Source of the DNA: Icerya purchasi
Taxonomy: Eukaryota > Arthropoda > Insecta > Hemiptera > Monophlebidae
Assembly: GCA_039619475.1 (NCBI GenBank)
Contig: CM077116.1
Span: forward strand, 298,138,464-298,202,463
Length of the DNA: 64,000 bases
Direction of reading: 5' to 3'
Part shown: piece after piece, positions 35,093-47,695 of the stretch
Layout of the letters: every line of letters starts with the position of its first letter
Position numbering within the stretch: position 1 is the stretch's first letter
Notes under the pieces: model-generated
Database searches by the model: none
What the model was told of the DNA's origin: nothing
Seen by the model: only the letters and a program-made list of their open reading frames with translations
Position numbers and translations under genes: made by a program

Positions 35093-36836
35093 TCAATGAA
35101 TTGCATGCGCAGCGGAACGTGGGACATTCTTTATATTTCTCAATTAACAGGGTTAGTGCGTATATGAGCAGGTATTTTGAAGTTATTTCTGACCCTACTG
35201 CTTTTGTTCTCTGTCGGTGGTTTTAAGCATTTACAAAGTATTCCGTGTTCGAATAAAACCGTTTGCAAGTTACACTATAAAAGCGTAATATAGTTTTTTC
35301 AGTTTTTTTTATCTTCTTTATGTGTTAATGGTAGAATTAATTTTTTTTCCGAGTAGAGGGTATTGTAGTTTTTTCCTCTTTCAGAACATCCCGTTAAATC
35401 GGTGCTATCGGGAAAGCTCCGTGGATTTTTTTATCATTTGCAACAGGATATCATCACCGACGGCAGCTCTTTTCGATGTCATCTGCTTTATCTTTTGAAC
35501 TTTCTATTCACAATATTTCATTTTCCGGATATTCGCATATTCCGCTTCTAGCTTACTTTTATCGTTTATATTTTGTGTCAGTATGTATAAAGAAAAATTT
35601 TTTTGGCAATATTTTTCACCTGTTTCTAATGTCCTAATGTCCTAATGCGAGTTTTTTGTTTCTTATTTCGTCGTTTATTTCTTTCTTTTTTTTTTTTTTT
35701 AATGGATTTTTGTCAGCGAGGACATTAGCCCAAGAAAAGAGGAAGAAGGAGAAAATAACGTTATATTGATAAAAATAATTCAAGGGAAGAAGTAACAGAA
35801 GCAGAAGGAAATAGTAGCAATACCGAGTTTTAGCAGAAAATTTACTTTATACTCTTTGATTTTTCTCTAGCTTAATTTGATAGTTGTCATACGTTTTTGA
35901 GTTCTGTCTGAGTAATTGATTAGTTTTAAACTGTTCAACGGAGTAATACTTATCTTTAGTATGCAATTTCTTCTTTTTTTCCCATCAGTCGTACCGAATG
36001 CTCTGAGAGTTTTTTCAGCCGATTTGATACATTCATTTCTCCTTTTTCTTTTAGTATTTTTGCCGTACTTGTAGGTGTCGATTTTATTTCGCGTAGTTTT
36101 TTCACAGTTCTTCGTTACTTCAGAATTTTTGCATTTGCTTGTTTCTTAATCATGATGTTTTGAATCCTGCATGTACACACGGAGGACTCGAACGAATATC
36201 TTTCGAACGAAGCAATTTCATTTACGCGTTTCCGAAGAATAATCTTTCAATAAACTCGACAATAACTTAAATTGGATGTTGTGTTAGTGTATACAACTGG
36301 CGCGGTGACCGAATCGCGGTGTACAGCAGACATAATGAAAAGAAAGGAATTATATCCGATCGAATAATCTGTTGGCAAAGATATAGGGTTTTATCTAGAA
36401 TAAAGTATACTGAAAAGACAGGTTACTGAGCTTGGCAAAACTTTGTAATCTTTAAACATTTTATTATCTGAGCGTAAGCACTTGGCTAACGTGCTCGAAA
36501 AAAACTAAACAAAAAAAGCTATAATTTCGGTACCTATATTTGGAGTAAATAAAATATTTAAAAAGAAATTTACGCGAAGAAGAATAAAACGATTAACATA
36601 ATCGAATTTCGCTGATACGAAAAGAACGATAACTGAAGCTGAATGCTACAAGGAATTAACAAATGCGGAATTAAATACCGATATCTAAATTAAAGAGGAT
36701 CCAGTTCAAGTATTATTTATCTATAATAATTACAATTACCGTGTAACGAGACAAATATTCTCTACCCGAATAAAAATTTATTTAAGTAATTCATTATAAT
36801 AAAAAATATACATATATATTTATCTATATATGTAGG
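35093..36836. other. unassigned DNA
   Basis: No supported gene. T-run 35687-35700 followed by AATGGATTTTTGTC..CGAGGACATTAGCCC resembles the 3' ends of the minus-strand elements at 33.62 and 24.37 kb. It may be a further short LINE remnant. Confidence 0.35.
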
Positions 36837-36840
36837 TGTA

Positions 36841-37690
36841 TATAAAAAAAAGTCGTGTTAGTTATACCACTTATAACTTAAGAACGGCTGGACCGATTTT
36901 CATGATCTTTGGTTTGTTGGATTTGTCTCCGCAACGAATAGCAGCATACAAAATTTAAAAAAAAATTTCGATGATTTTTTTTTTTTATAAGTTGCGGGTG
37001 TGTTACACCATTTATAAACTCAAGAACGGCTGGACCGATTTTTATGATCATTGATTTGTGGGATTTGTTTCCGCTTCGAATAGCCGAATGCGAAATTTAA
37101 AACAAAATTTATGAAGAAAATTCATTTTTTTTTTGCTGTTTCTGGCCCAAAACGGCAGTGTACACAATTTTTTAACTGCCATTTTTGGATTTTATGAAAG
37201 GGCTTCTGTGTTTTGTTTTATATTTCGAATTTCGCTTTTTATCGGGTGGTGAGTTATGATTTTTTTAAGGGTGATTTTTCAGGTCGTTCTAAATTCCATA
37301 TTATATATTTTAGACGGCTTCTTGCCGTCCACGGTAATCGCTCAGCTCGAAGTTGTAAATTATCATAAACAGATGTAATTTATGATACAATTTTAATAAG
37401 TCAAGCCGTTTCCGAGCTATTGTATAATTGAATATTTTTGTCGTTTGTGAACCATCTTATTGGGTTATTCTGATCTTTGTTATTAAGGCGAATAAGGCCT
37501 TGCGGCCACGTGAATTACATTCATTTTAGTGCAATTAAAATACTTTTCATTTTGATTTTTGTACATTTATTGAACTTAATTCATTTTGAGTATTAATTTT
37601 ATCTTAATAAAAAACTGACTTTAATTCAGCTAATAAATTAACACAACATTTACTTTCTAAGGCGGTACGAAATTCACCGGGTCAGCTTGT
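36841..37690 (+). mobile_element. Helitron/Helentron-like non-autonomous repeat
   Basis: It starts after (TA)-rich DNA with GTCGTGTTAGTTATACCA. Next comes CTTAAGAACGGCTGGACCG, a word common to Helitron-derived repeats in insects. This opening block is duplicated once at about 37005-37070 (CTCAAGAACGGCTGGACCG). The element ends CACCGGGTCAGCTTG, running straight into (TA)n. A part of the interior is repeated in inverted orientation at 30.67-30.94 kb. No Rep/helicase coding is present. Assignment rests on terminal words I recall for such elements and on the lack of TIRs, so it is probable, not proven. Confidence 0.55.
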
Positions 37691-38271
37691 ATATATATAT
37701 ATATATATATCAAAATAAATAAATTTCAAATTAGAAAATTTGAACCTATTAGTTACATTATCACCACTTTTTCTCTGTGACAATGATGATGGAGAAAAGG
37801 TTAGGTTCAGAGATGGCGGCAAAATAGAGAGCAAGATGGTTTTAATAAAGAAGTAGTTAATGAAATATTTATAATTGTGTATTTTTGTTTAGTAATTTTT
37901 TTTTTATAACATAAAAAAAATAAAACATGCATAATTAAGAAAAATAAAGTGTGGTTGGGTGTGCAGCGGATGTTTCGAAGGATATAAAGATAAATTAATG
38001 CCATGCGGGGAAAAACACGAGTCGAAATGATATAATAAGATGATTCGAGTAATATGTTAATTTAGAAAATAAATCGTTTATATATCTATTATTGTTATAA
38101 CTTTTTATTTATTTATTTCTTTATATGGCTTTCGGTGTTGTATTTTTAAATAAATCGTTCGGTAGCAAATGTGTGCCGGATAGCATTATGTAACGTGTGA
38201 AGAAAACGAATTGCACGTTACAACCGTTTATAGCGATTTCAGTTTTTTATTACGATCACACTATATCAGAT
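37691..38271. other. unassigned DNA
   Basis: (TA)n at about 37687-37710, otherwise nothing recognisable. Confidence 0.35.
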
Positions 38272-38667
38272 TACACGCCTATTTCAATCCGCTGCTGGAT
38301 GTAGGCATTCCCTGGTGAAATAAGTTGTCCTAACATTCCCTGTATTGGCGAGGCAAATTAGGAGATGCATTTTATACCTGCTGCCGGGTAATTTTCGTTG
38401 CAATCGTTAATATGCAACGGTCTAGTTGTAGATGCAAGGCTACACTTTGATTTATAGCGATACAAATGCAATCTCCGTGTCTGATTGCCTACTCTATACA
38501 TCAATTAATGCGCACACGACCGTGTGCTATTGCCTATATCACGTGACTATTAACGGTTATTTAATTATTTTTATAATTTCTGCAATAATTTCTGTCGTCG
38601 GCTGGAATCGAACTGGAGACATCGGTGACGGAAATCGACCAGCGATCACGACAATGGAAGAAATCGG
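38272..38667 (-). mobile_element. tRNA-SINE-like dispersed repeat, copy 2
   Basis: The best-preserved copy, in minus orientation. The tRNA-like head has a canonical B box, GTTCGATTCC, at about 38595-38607. It is followed by ACGACAGAAATTATT, the GTTGCATATTAACGATTGCAACG block (itself a near-palindrome), CAGCAGGTATAAAATGCATCT and the tail ATTGAAATAGGCG. See the copies at 9.19 and 44.2 kb. Confidence 0.65.
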
Positions 38668-41600
38668 GTAAAGTTTTTTTTTTTTTAAGTAATGAATAAT
38701 GTTCTTATTATAGGAGCGGGGGATCTAGTCTTCAATATGATAAAATTATAAGCTTGATTTTTTATTATTACTATCGGCAACAAGAATGATATCATTTGTT
38801 ACGGATCGTATTTTTTTCAGTTGTCGAGGTAATGGTAAGAATTACTATAATACAGTTAAACTCTGAACTTTATAACGAGGGTGCGAAAATATTTTGAACG
38901 TAAAACTTTTTCCTAACTCGTTTAATAGAAAAAATGGAATAAAAAAAGTTTAGAAATTTAGAAATTTAAATGCATAGCGAAAAGAAAGAGATATAAAAAG
39001 AAAAGTTCGATAAGACTTGCCAGCGGACTTTTAAAAAGATACTTGATGAACATTTTTCAAACGTAGTGTACAACTTTGTATATAAATCGAAAGCGGTTTT
39101 TTTTGTTTATTTAATTTTTCGTTTATTAATTTATTTTTTTCATTAACTGGACAAATTACGTCCGATACGATACACGGATATTATGTGAACCTATTAACCG
39201 CGTTGATACTAAACGACGGATGGAACAATTCCGATATAATACCGAGTAATTCTGATGAATAGTTTATATACATTCCAAAGTTTCGGACATATGTATATGT
39301 GTATATTGTATAAGTTACTGATTAACAAATTTTTTTCAATCGATTTATTAGTCGGTAGGGCAAGTTTTTGCACGAAAACTAACTTACATGTTATATTTTC
39401 TCTTAACAGTTCACTGAAATATCGGTAGTTAATTTAAATTTTAGATATCGTTGGATAAATTATTTGGTATCTCTCCATACCAACGTTGCATCCTTGTGCC
39501 GGATAGCGTGCAAGATTTATGGATTATTTATTGATTACTCGGTCCAACAACTGCTATCTGTTTTACTAAAATACAACTTTTTACATAAATTTATCATCTT
39601 CAGGGCGCAGTTTGCATTCGTTGATTTATGTCAGAAAGTCGGCGAAATCTCGAAACCGACCGAATTCTGTATAGCAAGTACGTTTTCCTCTTTATCGCAT
39701 CGTCTACTATCTACTTCGCTTTTCCTTTCGTTCTGGACCCGGCAATTTTTGTTTCCTCTTTTTTACGTGGCGATGACAAAAAAGTCTCTTTCTGCGAAAT
39801 CGTCCTTAAACGCATCGTTGCTCGAACGCTAACAGGCAAAATATTATATCCACGTTGCAAGTACCACTGAATCTGTCGACGAGTTCCGAAGGGGCCATTT
39901 TTAAAAATACCGCCGTGTGCCGTTATTTTACCGGCTCAATATACACCGTTTTTGTTGTTAAACTCTTTTGCTAGCTTCGAAATGAGACGCTGAAAGCGTA
40001 GTTAGTGAATTTTAATAAGATACTAAAACAACGGAAATTAGGACATTTTCAAAATGCGTTCGATTATTGTCCGTAAATATTCCAGAGCTTATTCGCCATT
40101 TTAAAGACACGTTTTTTACTACTTCGAAATGATTAATGTTCGCCTAAAATCGCCAATCAAAAAAAAAGTTCATCCGATTTTATGATTTTTTTTCTTCTTT
40201 TAAATCAGGTAACTCCGGTTCAATTATGGCAGTAAAACCAGTTTTTATAGATGAAATAAAAAACTAGCGAACAACTGACCATTAACTGGTTGATAAAAAA
40301 AACTAGTTCACTGAAAGAGATTCTCGGGTTTCGGTTACTGTAAAATAAACATTTCATATACATCGTAAGGTAGCTTAGTTCTAATATGCACCCCGTAAAT
40401 AACTCTGAACGTACCTCTTATCTATGTGATTAGAACTGAACGATTACGTACAATTTTTCGTTTTTTTGGTGAATTATATTTGCGATTTTATAAAACATCT
40501 ACCGAAACCGGGTTATTTAAATTTTACTGAAGCTCTTGCGTATTTTTAAAAATTTACTAAGGCACTGAAACGTGCTCGATAATGAGAAATCCGGAAAGAG
40601 TCTTTGAATTATTCCACTTCGAACTCGCGAGGAAAATTCTGCGCATTTCTCGAAAGCTAACGGTAAAATACAATAGGTATCCCGATGTTCATGGATTGAG
40701 CAAGTCTTAGCGGAGAAAAGATTAAACACTGTCCACGCGCGGGAATGAGAAATTTATCCCTAAGACAACATTAACGGCGCACTTTAAGGGGGAAAATTGC
40801 TTTAAGAGGCGTAACGATGTCATTTGAAAGAAGCGAAAATAGATCTACTGCGAATAGCAAATGGGGGAAAGCATCGTACAGAAACAGACGGAAATTGAAA
40901 ATCAAGCGATGAAAGGCCGTAGTTATAGCAGGAAGAAAAATAAGGGGCAGCAATCGACGACAAACGATTGCAGGCAGCAGTAGCATGTTAAATGATGCAG
41001 TTCGATTTTTCTCACGATGGTCGGAATACGACGCAAAAACTCACTCGAATTGTCATAGAAAAAGAGATAGATGACAACTGTTTTTTCGAGTGGTCTATAA
41101 CGGCGTCAAAAAATTTCGTAACGTTCTTTTCCGGAATAATCTTCAGCCATCTTTTTATCAAATCAGTCGCAACGCCCAAGTGAGATGATGGAAGTCGGAA
41201 AACATTCGATCACTCGTATCTTCTTACGAGACGGCGGGAAACGGGTTGAGGGAGGAAATTAAATTCTATTTTGTTTTCATGGAAGAAAGTGCGCAGTTTT
41301 CTTTACTTTTTTCTCGAGGAAAGGAAAACGTTTTTTAGTGAGATAATTGTCACGAAATGAAAATTATAAAACAATAAAATGGTCGGCCGATGACGAGGCC
41401 CGGAAAGAGATATGCCGGGTGGCTCATAAAACGGATTTTAGAGAAAATGGCCTTTTGCTCGCATTATATTTATAATGTGAAATATAAAAACGAAAACTAG
41501 AACGCGTTTATGCCGAGATGACTATAAAATTCAGCTGTATATGTAATTTAAATTGCGGTCGCATTTTATGCTATAATAAAATGTGACATATTTGCATTTT

Positions 41601-42555
41601 TACTCCCCGGTGAATATTACTTTACGAATTTTACGCGCGCCACCGTAATTTCAGTGAACTGCTATAGTCTGGTTTGTTTTCCTTTTAAGCTTCCCTTTCG
41701 ATAGGCTGCATAATAAAATCCTGATAAGTCGCATAATGTCAAAATTCGTTCGCTAAATCGAGCTAGAAGAGTGCCTGTGCATTATGCTTTTAACGATGCG
41801 TCAGCCCTTCTGCAGAAAATGTTCTGCATTTATAGTTACACTCGACTTCTGTCGTCATTTGTAGTTCCTGCGCTTGCATGAGAGATAATGTAGCCGACGA
41901 TAACTTTACGAAGCCCACATGAAACCTCCGCGTCACTAATACTGATAAAGAATAACGTCCGGAACAACTTGCTGCTACCGTTGCCAATAAGAAAAAGTTG
42001 AACTTTCGCCCGCTGAAACGAAAAAAGAACAACACTAACTAGACTTCAAGAGGGTTTACTGAATATTCCCGGCTTGCCAAGGATGCACAAATACCGGTAA
42101 TGTGTTTTTGGTAGTATAATTAACTAACCTTGATAACCCCCCCAACCCCTTATGGCGCTGATTACTTAGGTTTGTTTGAATGAATATATATATATATATA
42201 TATGTATATATAGATATCTTCGATGTACGTATAACTTACCTGCGCTCTGGTAATTATTTTTCAATAGTTTTTCGTACACTCTAATGATCTATATTTAGTC
42301 AAAATATCCGCCTTACTAACTTCTGCTGGAGAAACATGGTCATCTGTCTAACCGAAAATGTGATAACTTGTTAACCTTTATTGAGTTTCCTGGTCACGTT
42401 CGTATGTTCTTAGCGAGGCTGGTTTCCAGCATAACGAACCTAGGCGGCATAACCTGCCTACTTCAGTTCACGGATTTTCCTAGGTTGTGTTTGACCTAAC
42501 TATAACTAAAACTGATTAACGTACTCATTTGCATTTTGATTATACTGTCCCCGTT
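38668..42555. other. unassigned AT-rich DNA
   Basis: I see no recognisable gene or mobile element. Open frames near 39464-39870 and 40517-41183 are short and without domains. This is the longest stretch with no repeat assignment and is the best candidate for host intergenic or intronic sequence. Confidence 0.4.
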
Positions 42556-42845
42556 AAAAACGATGTCTTTCACCTGAAAAATTGCAAGGCAAAGTGACAA
42601 CTACGAATTAAATGAGGAGATACCGACTTGAGAAGCACACAGATAATGCAAAATATCTGGGCGTCATACTGAGGATAGATCGCTTACATGCAAACGACGG
42701 CTCTGCAAATCAGTTAAATTGAAAACCATGCCCAGAACAAACGTAATACATAAGCTGATAGACCCCCCAGCTGAGCAGCTAACGCAAACACCCTCAGAAA
42801 ATGTGAACAGGTTATAAAAATGGAATCGACTTTGAAAAAAAATTG
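42556..42845 (+). pseudogene. decayed LINE RT thumb fragment (RTE-like)
   Basis: Across frames, the segment reads VFHLKNCKAK, then RIK, then NAKYLGVIL. RRLCKSVKLKT and TNVIHKL follow. This order matches the post-catalytic region of LINE proteins of the type FHLNN(R)EAK...KYLGV(T)LDR...K.RNN.I.KL. Two or more stops and a frameshift interrupt it, and neither end of the element can be found. The clade is uncertain. Confidence 0.5.
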
Positions 42846-44035
42846 AATACACAAAAAGGGAACAGCAAAACCCGAATCATATTAACATTGGTTTTGTAGA
42901 CTTACTACTACCGTAGCCAATGTTCGGCTTCTAACGATTCAGCTAATGTCGGAACGTGATTTAGTGTTAGGCAATGCACCAATTTCACCTGCAATAACAG
43001 TTTCGGTGAAAGCCTATCCGATTTTTCATTTTGGTTTGCAGTTGCTGCATATGTGCAAAAATTTACTTTACAATTATAAAATTATTATCCGGTAAGTAAT
43101 AATTCAATTCTGTGTCTATGGTATAAAAAAAACGTTTAAATACGTTTCTTATAGTGAAATTAGAGTAATTATGAAGTGAAAAAATAAAATTTATCGAAAC
43201 TTAAATAATTCCCGGCTTCCGAGCTTTCCTGAAGCTACATCGCTGCATTTCGGTTCTTGACATAAGTACGAGTAAGTATATTGTTTGATTGTTGCGCGCG
43301 ATCGTATTTCAACAGTGTCCGAATACACGTAACGTTATGTGTGCAAAAGTTTATATGAAGTTTCCTCGCCAAATCTGATCTATTGTTTCAGTTGGAATCA
43401 TTACGTTTTCCACGCAACCTACTGAAATTAATTTCGATCATTTTCGGTATAATTTGAAATAAATCATTTTTTGCTATAGACTGAAGCCGGACAAGCATAA
43501 GATTAGTTGACGAGAGAGTGGTTCGCAAGCTGCAGCAATACTCGATGCTGAAAGCGTCGTTGCAAGATGTGGACTATCTGTTTTTAAAATTGTCTTTTCC
43601 AACTGAAAGTATGCTGCAGTATGACGCGCATTAGATTATATGGATTGCATATGACGGTTTTAGGTTTAATTAATTTTTCATATGAGCTTGATTTGTCCGC
43701 TAAAACGAACTTATTCCACTACTGGAGAAACTTACAAATAGGTAAACGACAAAAATAAACTGTTATTAATATCACGAAAGTCATTAACCAGCGGTGAAAG
43801 AGTAATTGATGGTAGAACATTTCCAATCTGCCACGTGCAAACGATCATATTAAAAGAAGAATCAGCAAAGAAAACCTGAATAAATTACCAGTAAAAAAGT
43901 AAAGTAAGTCCCATACCCTTGATAAGGTATCATGGATTGTGAAGTTAAGCTTTTCATAATGTACTAAGTCTAATGGATCTGATGAGAATACTGGGGCCAG
44001 TTCCTTTCTCTCGGTAGCCTTTACTTTCCCAGATT
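42846..44035. other. unassigned DNA
   Basis: No supported feature. Confidence 0.35.
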
Positions 44036-44039
44036 TCTC

Positions 44040-44140
44040 TGGTACCCAATTATTTTAAGCTGGGTAAACCTGGGGGAGCGATTCGGATTTGGAATGAGAC
44101 AAGTCTCGAACCCGCGTCCTCTGGTTTAGTAGACTACTAT
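44040..44140 (-). mobile_element. tRNA-like SINE fragment
   Basis: On the minus strand, TAGTCTACTAAACCAGAGGA followed by CGCGGGTTCGAGAC resembles a tRNA anticodon arm and B box. On the plus strand the upstream GGTACCCAATT..AAGCTGGGTAAACCTGGG occurs in similar tRNA-like retroposons. It is short and isolated, so confidence is low. Confidence 0.35.
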
Positions 44141-44184
44141 ACATATATACATACATACATACATACATATATATATAAAACCCG

Positions 44185-44450
44185 ATTGATGAAGCATATA
44201 TCTTCCTTTACGGAGATCCAGAGTTTGATTCCAGAAAACGACAGAAATTATTGTAAATAATAAATAATCGCTAATAGTCACATGGAAGGCAAACCAGCTC
44301 GTATACGATCATATCAGCACTAATTGACATATAGGCATACACTCTTAAGACTTGATTTGCATCGTTATAATTCAAAAATTTATAATCAGTTCCAAGTGCA
44401 GTCTTATATATTAACTTTGCATATAACGACTCCCATGAACACTATCTATA
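44185..44450 (+). mobile_element. tRNA-SINE-like dispersed repeat, copy 3 (partial)
   Basis: Diverged from copies 1 and 2: CTTCCTTTACGGAGATCCAGA precedes GTTTGATTCCAG and ACGACAGAAATTATT, then AATAATCG.TAATAGTCACAT, TTGACATATAG and TTGCATATAACGA. The body downstream of the TTGCATAT block is missing. It follows a (CATA)n/(TA)n tract at 44140-44176. Confidence 0.55.
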
Positions 44451-44533
44451 TCTGTACAACCAGAATGTACAAATAAGTAGTCACGAAGCTCAATGTCAAG
44501 TGGTATGACTTGAGAGAATATATGTATATATAT

Positions 44534-44768
44534 AAAATTCGGCTCTTCGTGCCTTTCAAGGGGCTCCGCCTCTTAACCGCGCCGGGGGAAACCTCCGGAC
44601 CCTCAGCTCTATCACCTCTATACTTCGTATAGAACGAGAAAAATTGACAACGTTAAGCAATCCATTTTTTGATACTTTGTTGTCTTATTGTACAATATAT
44701 GTGATGTTTTGGAACAAAAAAAATGATGGTGGTCGGGTTAAGATTGACGTTGTCATTAATATATATAT
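44534..44768 (+). mobile_element. AT-flanked hairpin repeat, related family
   Basis: Bounded by (TA)n on both sides, about 235 bp. The left end reads TTCGGCTCTTCGTGCC with CAAGGGGCTCCGCC. The right end reads GACGTTGTCATTAATATATA, similar to the ACGTTGTAATTAATATATA terminus of copies A-D. A CTATACTTCGTATAGAA block parallels CTATACTTTGTATAAAA of copies B and D. It looks like a sister family built on the same plan. Confidence 0.5.
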
Positions 44769-45210
44769 ATATAAACAAAAAATACATTATTTTCATAAAT
44801 TATAATTGTAGCTTTCTCACTTTAATACCACGTACTTAGTAAGGAAATTATTGCAATTCGCATGGGTTAATGAACAAAAAAAATATTATCCACGGGGAAT
44901 GGGTGTTAAAATACGGTCATTTTAAGGTAGTAACAATTAAGTTTCACTAACGGATCTGTGATAATCGATAATATAATAAATAGTAAAATAGTTTCAAGGA
45001 AAGAAATAAAATATCTCGGTCCACATCTCGATACCAGAAATTTAAGTGGCTTAAATAAGTATATAAATGGAAAGAAGTGAAATAAGCATTAAACCAAAGA
45101 AAATGGTCAATTGTCAGCTATCTGGAACTATCTCTGAAAAGCAAACTTTTACTATACAACCAATTAATGTAATATTAGTGTACAAGTCCATTCGCTGTTA
45201 CCTTTTTCTC

Positions 45211-45292
45211 GTTTTAGCCTAATATCTTTTCCATTATGTTTTTTTCACCGTTTTAGCCTAATATCTTTTCCATTATGTTTTTTTCACCGTAA
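45211..45292 (+). repeat. 39-bp tandem duplication
   Basis: GTTTTAGCCTAATATCTTTT plus CCATTATG and a T-run occur twice, starting at 45211 and 45250, nearly identical. Confidence 0.9.
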
Positions 45293-45846
45293 CGATGAGG
45301 CTTTCTGTGATTTCAACCATATTCTTTTTGAGGGCTCGTCCCTCTCAAATAAACAATCTATTTGTTAATCTCAACTCCGAACATTTGACGTTCTCTGCCC
45401 CTTAACTATTTCTGACCGAATTGCTATTTAACTGTTGATTTCTTCCCCTCCATATTGTTTCTGGGCATAAACTATTTGTTATCGCGCCCAAAGAAAATAA
45501 GACAAAAAAAAGTGGCGTTCAATTGCGTGTAAATGTGAAAACCCTTCCTGATACGCCAGAAACGGTAAGTCACACCAAAATGTAGATATTCCAGAGGTAC
45601 AGAAAGTTATTGAAAATATGGTCAGGAAACATGTAGACAGAGCCTGTACGATCATACGGATCGGTTGGCTGCTGATTTGTTGGATAATTCAACAAAATTC
45701 CAAAGTTTGGAAAGAAAAAAAAACAATTGAGTTAACACGCGGGTGAAAATCTACTCAAATTTGAATTTAATGATCAGTAATCTTATATATTATTGCCGTC
45801 GTTTCTGCGCCGGACATAACCGTTATGAAATATGTAACATTCTACG
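45293..45846. other. unassigned DNA
   Basis: No supported gene or repeat. Confidence 0.35.
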
Positions 45847-45854
45847 TTTTAAAA

Positions 45855-45973
45855 CAGTAGTTCTCAATCTTTTTTAAACTAGTGCCCTCCAGAGGACCTG
45901 AATATTTTCCAACTCCCCGCTATCATGAGAAGAATGAAGATCAGGAGAAGTTTCTTAAAAAATAGAACTACTG
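45855..45973. mobile_element. 119-bp hAT-type MITE
   Basis: Ends CAGTAGTTCT and AGAACTACTG form a perfect 10-bp terminal inverted repeat. Both sides carry the 8-bp direct repeat TTTTAAAA (45847-45854 and 45974-45981). An 8-bp target duplication and CAG...CTG termini are diagnostic of hAT elements. There is no coding capacity, so it must have moved with transposase from elsewhere. The block AGTGCCCTCCAGAGGACCTG inside it resembles hAT-derived repeats. Confidence 0.88.
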
Positions 45974-46414
45974 TTTTAAAATAATTTCCAATGCGAATCG
46001 CAAGTCATTTTTTTAAAGAACGATGTAGTCAGTGTAAATGTTCTCTTCTAAAGTATTATAAAGGAAGTATCGTCCAAGGTTCAAGAAGATGTCCGCGTAG
46101 TGCGGTCCAAAGGATTAAGTTTTACAAATTAGTGACGTCATTCTTGGAATGAGGGTAATATGAAATAAATGTTGTGAATGAAAAAAACGTTATGAAAAAC
46201 CGTTTCGATTCAACATTTTTCTGTTAATGAAGTTGTAATAGAAAATTATGAGAAACACAACCCGTAATGTAGTACTACTTTTTGTTTAATAACAATGTAG
46301 CAAATCGAAATTTACTCTTATATAAATTTTATAGAAGAGCTACCATCTAGAGGTCCAGGAGCTGTTCCCATATGCGAAGCTCGTAATGTTTATATATATA
46401 TATAACATATATAC

Positions 46415-46597
46415 ATATATTAATTAAAAGGTAATTCTTAGACTACCCCCCATTAGCAAAAAATATCCCAATTATATGTAACGTTTGTTATATTTTATCG
46501 GATTTTTATTATTACGTTATTATATTCACATGGACCGATTTAGAATTGCGTTGTAAATTTTGATCATTTTATACAAAGTATAGAAGAGAAAGAGGCA
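46415..46597 (+). mobile_element. AT-flanked hairpin repeat, copy C, left part
   Basis: After (TA)n, ATTAATTAAAAGGTAATTCTTAG and ACTACCCCCCATTAG match copy A, followed by GTAACGTTTGTTATATTTTA and GTTGTAAATTTTGATCATTT. The copy is cut at AGAGGCA (46591-46597) by a LINE and resumes at 47696. Confidence 0.8.
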
Positions 46598-47695
46598 TTC
46601 ACTGGCTTCTAAGATCCTTTCTCTCAATATCCCTCCTATTCTCGTTACCATTATTCTTAATCTGTTCCAAAATAGGTCTCTTTTTCTTTCTGTTCCCTCC
46701 TTTTCAACAATCAGACGTTGTTATCGCGGCTTGCCTCAGGGTTCCTGTTTTAGTCCTACTCTTTTTAATATTTATCTCCTTGAAATCGTTACTCTTTGCA
46801 TTCCTTCTTCTTCTCTCCTTTCTGCGGATGATATCCTTATCTACTCCACTTCAGTCGAGCTAGCTACGGCCAACGAGGAGATAAATAACTATCAGTCCTC
46901 AGTAATTCCCTCTTCAGTGTTTTTCTCTTTCTCTCTCCATCCGAGTCTCCTTCTATTATTTTCTCCCTTCGCCCATATATTCGTGCTCCGGTAAACATTA
47001 TCTCTTCCAACTACCCTATTCTTATTGTTAATTCCATATGCTACCTTGGTCTTCTCCTAAATAGTCGACTCTCTTTCCAAGAACATATCGAGTACTTTTA
47101 CATCATTTGTCTTAAAAGACTGAATTTCCTGAAAGCCTTAAGCCCTCTCAAGTGGGGCGGTGATCCATATATTCTCGTAATCCTCTACAAATCCATCATT
47201 CGTTCCAAACTGGACTACTGCTCCTTCTTATACGGCAATGTCTCAAACTCTCTCCTTCGCAAAACTTGATAGGATCCAAAACTCCTGTCTTCGGCTTTGC
47301 ATTGGGGCGCCCTAAAATCTCCTCCCATCCTTGCTATTTTGTCCGAATCTAATGTTAAACCTCCTTCCCTCTTCTCGTTTTCTTTTTCTCTTTCACCTTC
47401 TCCCTTTTGTCCTCTCGACTCTACTGATCATCTCTTTATATATGACCCCAACCATATCCTTTTTGAATGCCCTGCTCGTTTTCCCAAGTGCTCTCATCTA
47501 TACGCGAACTCGACGTTGGATCTTCCTATCCCTTTCAATGCTTCCTTTATCTTTTCCTTCCCATCTCTAGCCGTTATTCCCCTCCTACTCTCCTTTATAC
47601 TCTCTATCTCCGATTGCCTCAGAATCTGAGTAGGTGATCTAAGCTCATATAGTTGGGTCAGTGTTGGCACCAAACCCATTTAAAAAAAAAAAAAA
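46598..47695 (+). pseudogene. 5'-truncated, internally deleted I-clade LINE inserted in copy C
   Basis: The insert reads, across frames, GLPQGSCFSPTLFNIY and SADDILIYS (the RT catalytic YADD altered to SADD), then TANEEIN. The thumb follows, with LKRLNFLKALSPLKWGGD and SIIRSKLDYCSF, then LDRIQNSCLRLCIGAP. It then passes directly to the terminal DPNHILFECPARFPKCSHLY module. RNase H, present in the 24.4-26.6-kb copy, is missing here. It ends in a poly(A) run at 47682-47696. The host sequence AGAGGCA (up to AAAGAGGCA) is repeated at 46591-46597 and 47696-47702, a clear target duplication. Frameshifts make it dead. Confidence 0.85.

Noticed and set aside
38668..42555. Host exons
   Set aside because: Short frames without splice-site pairs, domains or codon bias; nothing supports a gene.
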